The translations under genes were made by a program, and so were the position numbers. A stretch of 64,000 bases of DNA from JAAURS01 sp044923475 (GTDB lineage Bacteria; Cyanobacteriota; Cyanobacteriia; Thermosynechococcales; Thermosynechococcaceae). The notes under the pieces are model-generated. The model ran no database searches, had not been told where the DNA came from, and worked only from the letters and a program-made list of their open reading frames with translations. The DNA is taken from contig NZ_CP137338.1 in the NCBI RefSeq assembly GCF_044923475.1, positions 3,100,001 through 3,164,000 of the forward strand, given 5' to 3'. Each line of letters starts with the position of its first letter. Within the stretch, counting starts at the first letter, position 1. Below, piece by piece: positions 62,814 to 64,000 of this stretch.

Positions 62814-64000
62814 ATGGATTACAACAGAGTAAAGAACAGCTTGACGTTTCAAGGGTGTATTCGCGTGTCGATTCAAGTAGAGGAAGCTATTTTGCACGTC
62901 CAAGGCATGAAGTGTGCGGGCTGCGTGCAGGCGGTAGAGAAGGCACTGGGCCAAAGGGAAGGTGTGGTCTCTGCCTCAGTCAATCTAGTGACAGAAAAAG
63001 CAACGATCGCCTATCGAGCTGAAACCATCTCTGCAAGCGGCTTGGCAATCGCCCTTACCGATCTCGGCTTTCCCACTCAGGTCGAATCCCCCCACCCTTC
63101 TGAAGCAAAAGATTCCAGCCTGCAAACCGAGGCCGTTCGACGCCTGGGACAAATTGGCTTAGCCATGGTGCTGGTGGCGCTGTCTTCGATCGGGCACCTG
63201 CACGAATTTACGGGCCTGCATCTTCCCATCTTGGGCGAACTTTGGTTTCATTGGGGACTGGCCACCATTGCCCTTGCCATCCCCGGTCGAGTGATGGCGA
63301 TCGACGGGGCGCTCAGTCTGAAGCGCGGCATCCCCAATATGAATACTCTCGTCAGTCTGGGCGCTTGGACGGCTTACCTTGCCAGCAATGTAGCACTGGT
63401 CTTTCCGCAGATCGGCTGGGAATGCTTCTTCGACGCGCCCGTCATGATTGTGGGACTCGTGCTGCTGGGCCGCACCTTAGAAGAACAAGCGCGGGGTCGC
63501 GCAACGGCTTCGTTTAAGGCACTCTTGAGCCTGCAACCCGCGATCGCCCGTCGCGTCCTCGATCCATTGCAAGATCCGATCCAAAGCGAGGCAATTCCCG
63601 TCGATCGGGTTGGAGTCGGCACGTTTCTTCAAGTGTTGCCGGGGGACAAGTTTCCGGTGGATGGCGTCATCCAATCCGGGCAGTCTTCGGCGAACGAGGC
63701 CATGCTGACGGGGGAATCGCGACCTGTGGAGAAGGGGCCGGGCGATCTCGTGATGGCGGGGACGCTGAATCAGTCGGCGGCGGTGGTGATGGAAGCGACG
63801 CGCACTGGCTCTGAAACGGCGCTGGCCCAGATCGTTCAATGCGTGGAAGCGGCTCAGGCCCGCAAGGCACCGATTCAACGCATTGCGGATCGGGTATCCG
63901 GTTACTTCGTCTACGGCGTGATGGCGATCGCCGCGTTGACCTTCTGCTTTTGGGCGGCGATCGGCACCCATCTCTGGCCGGAGGTTTTGCACTATGCGGG
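62814..64000 (+). CDS. copper-transporting P1B-type ATPase, 5' part
   Basis: The gene runs off the right end of the window. ATG 62814 and GTG 62865 are both in frame. A heavy-metal-associated domain has the metal site HVQGMKCAGCVQAVEKAL (CxxC). Membrane helices follow, for example LGQIGLAMVLVALSSIGHL and ATIALAIPGRVMAIDGA, then GIPNMNTLVSLGAW and the actuator TGES (AMLTGESRPVEKG, near residue 300). The CPC helix and DKTGT lie beyond the window. It most resembles cyanobacterial CtaA/PacS Cu(I) pumps that supply plastocyanin and oxidase; which of the two is undecided. Confidence 0.88.
   Translation, partial: MDYNRVKNSLTFQGCIRVSIQVEEAILHVQGMKCAGCVQAVEKALGQREGVVSASVNLVTEKATIAYRAETISASGLAIALTDLGFPTQVESPHPSEAKDSSLQTEAVRRLGQIGLAMVLVALSSIGHLHEFTGLHLPILGELWFHWGLATIALAIPGRVMAIDGALSLKRGIPNMNTLVSLGAWTAYLASNVALVFPQIGWECFFDAPVMIVGLVLLGRTLEEQARGRATASFKALLSLQPAIARRVLDPLQDPIQSEAIPVDRVGVGTFLQVLPGDKFPVDGVIQSGQSSANEAMLTGESRPVEKGPGDLVMAGTLNQSAAVVMEATRTGSETALAQIVQCVEAAQARKAPIQRIADRVSGYFVYGVMAIAALTFCFWAAIGTHLWPEVLHYA

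Overview
The window is chromosomal DNA of a cyanobacterium. The HIP1-type octamer GCGATCGC recurs throughout. Marker genes include a ferrochelatase with a C-terminal chlorophyll-binding helix, a Ycf39-type photosystem II assembly factor, a DUF2555 protein beside coaBC, paired YgiB/YgiC homologues, and siroheme, trehalose and Ycf-type genes. Base composition is near 50% GC. The genus cannot be named from the sequence; a filamentous Leptolyngbya-like lineage is only a guess.

Positions 1-9,650: a small membrane protein and a lipase-like hydrolase, then a minus-strand signalling cluster: dCache/HAMP/PAS histidine kinase, single-domain receiver, REC-GGDEF-EAL protein, second histidine kinase, second receiver. 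The two kinase-receiver pairs look like a duplicated module. An intergenic gap holds a candidate small RNA ending in a terminator, followed by a HAS-barrel-like protein.

Positions 9,800-16,950: an accessory island next to tRNA-Arg(TCT). A decayed copy of the tRNA 3' half lies at its far end, as expected for an old tRNA-targeted integration. Inside are a DUF433 antitoxin and its PIN-like toxin. The toxin gene is cut into three pieces by IS256, ISAzo13 and IS1182/IS5-like elements, the last nested in the terminal repeat of the second. Removing the elements and their target duplications restores one open frame of 140 codons. An IS4-like element sits just upstream of the antitoxin.

Positions 17,100-23,440: a YgiB-like lipoprotein, a glutathionylspermidine-synthase-like ATP-grasp protein and a ferritin-like di-iron protein. 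Next come a striking array of 41-bp imperfect palindromes, a pentapeptide-repeat protein, small hypothetical genes, a retropepsin-like protease and a 5'-truncated group II intron copy that supplies the stop codon of a neighbouring hydrolase.

Positions 23,600-44,010: mostly housekeeping genes. They cover tetrapyrrole metabolism (a His-tailed ferrochelatase paralogue, sirB, cobA, hemH), FtsH, an FMN reductase, a tandem DUF305 protein, a 7TM-PAS-GGDEF-EAL protein, hisC, a PMT-type glycosyltransferase, anmK, ycf39, NAD kinase, an AAA-less M41-type peptidase, a VanY-like peptidase and sdhA.

Positions 44,100-50,880: a second accessory region. It carries a SmaI-like type II restriction endonuclease and a convergent SPPYW DNA methyltransferase, so the predicted target is CCCGGG. 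I noticed no CCCGGG anywhere in the window by eye. Beside it is a group II intron whose reverse transcriptase is interrupted by an IS4-family element, itself interrupted by a 155-bp MITE whose ends match the IS4-like element near 10 kb.

Positions 50,900-64,000: Uma2-like nuclease, scpA, lapA, DUF2555, coaBC, argJ, the trehalose genes treZ-treY-trehalase, and the start of a copper P-type ATPase that runs off the window.
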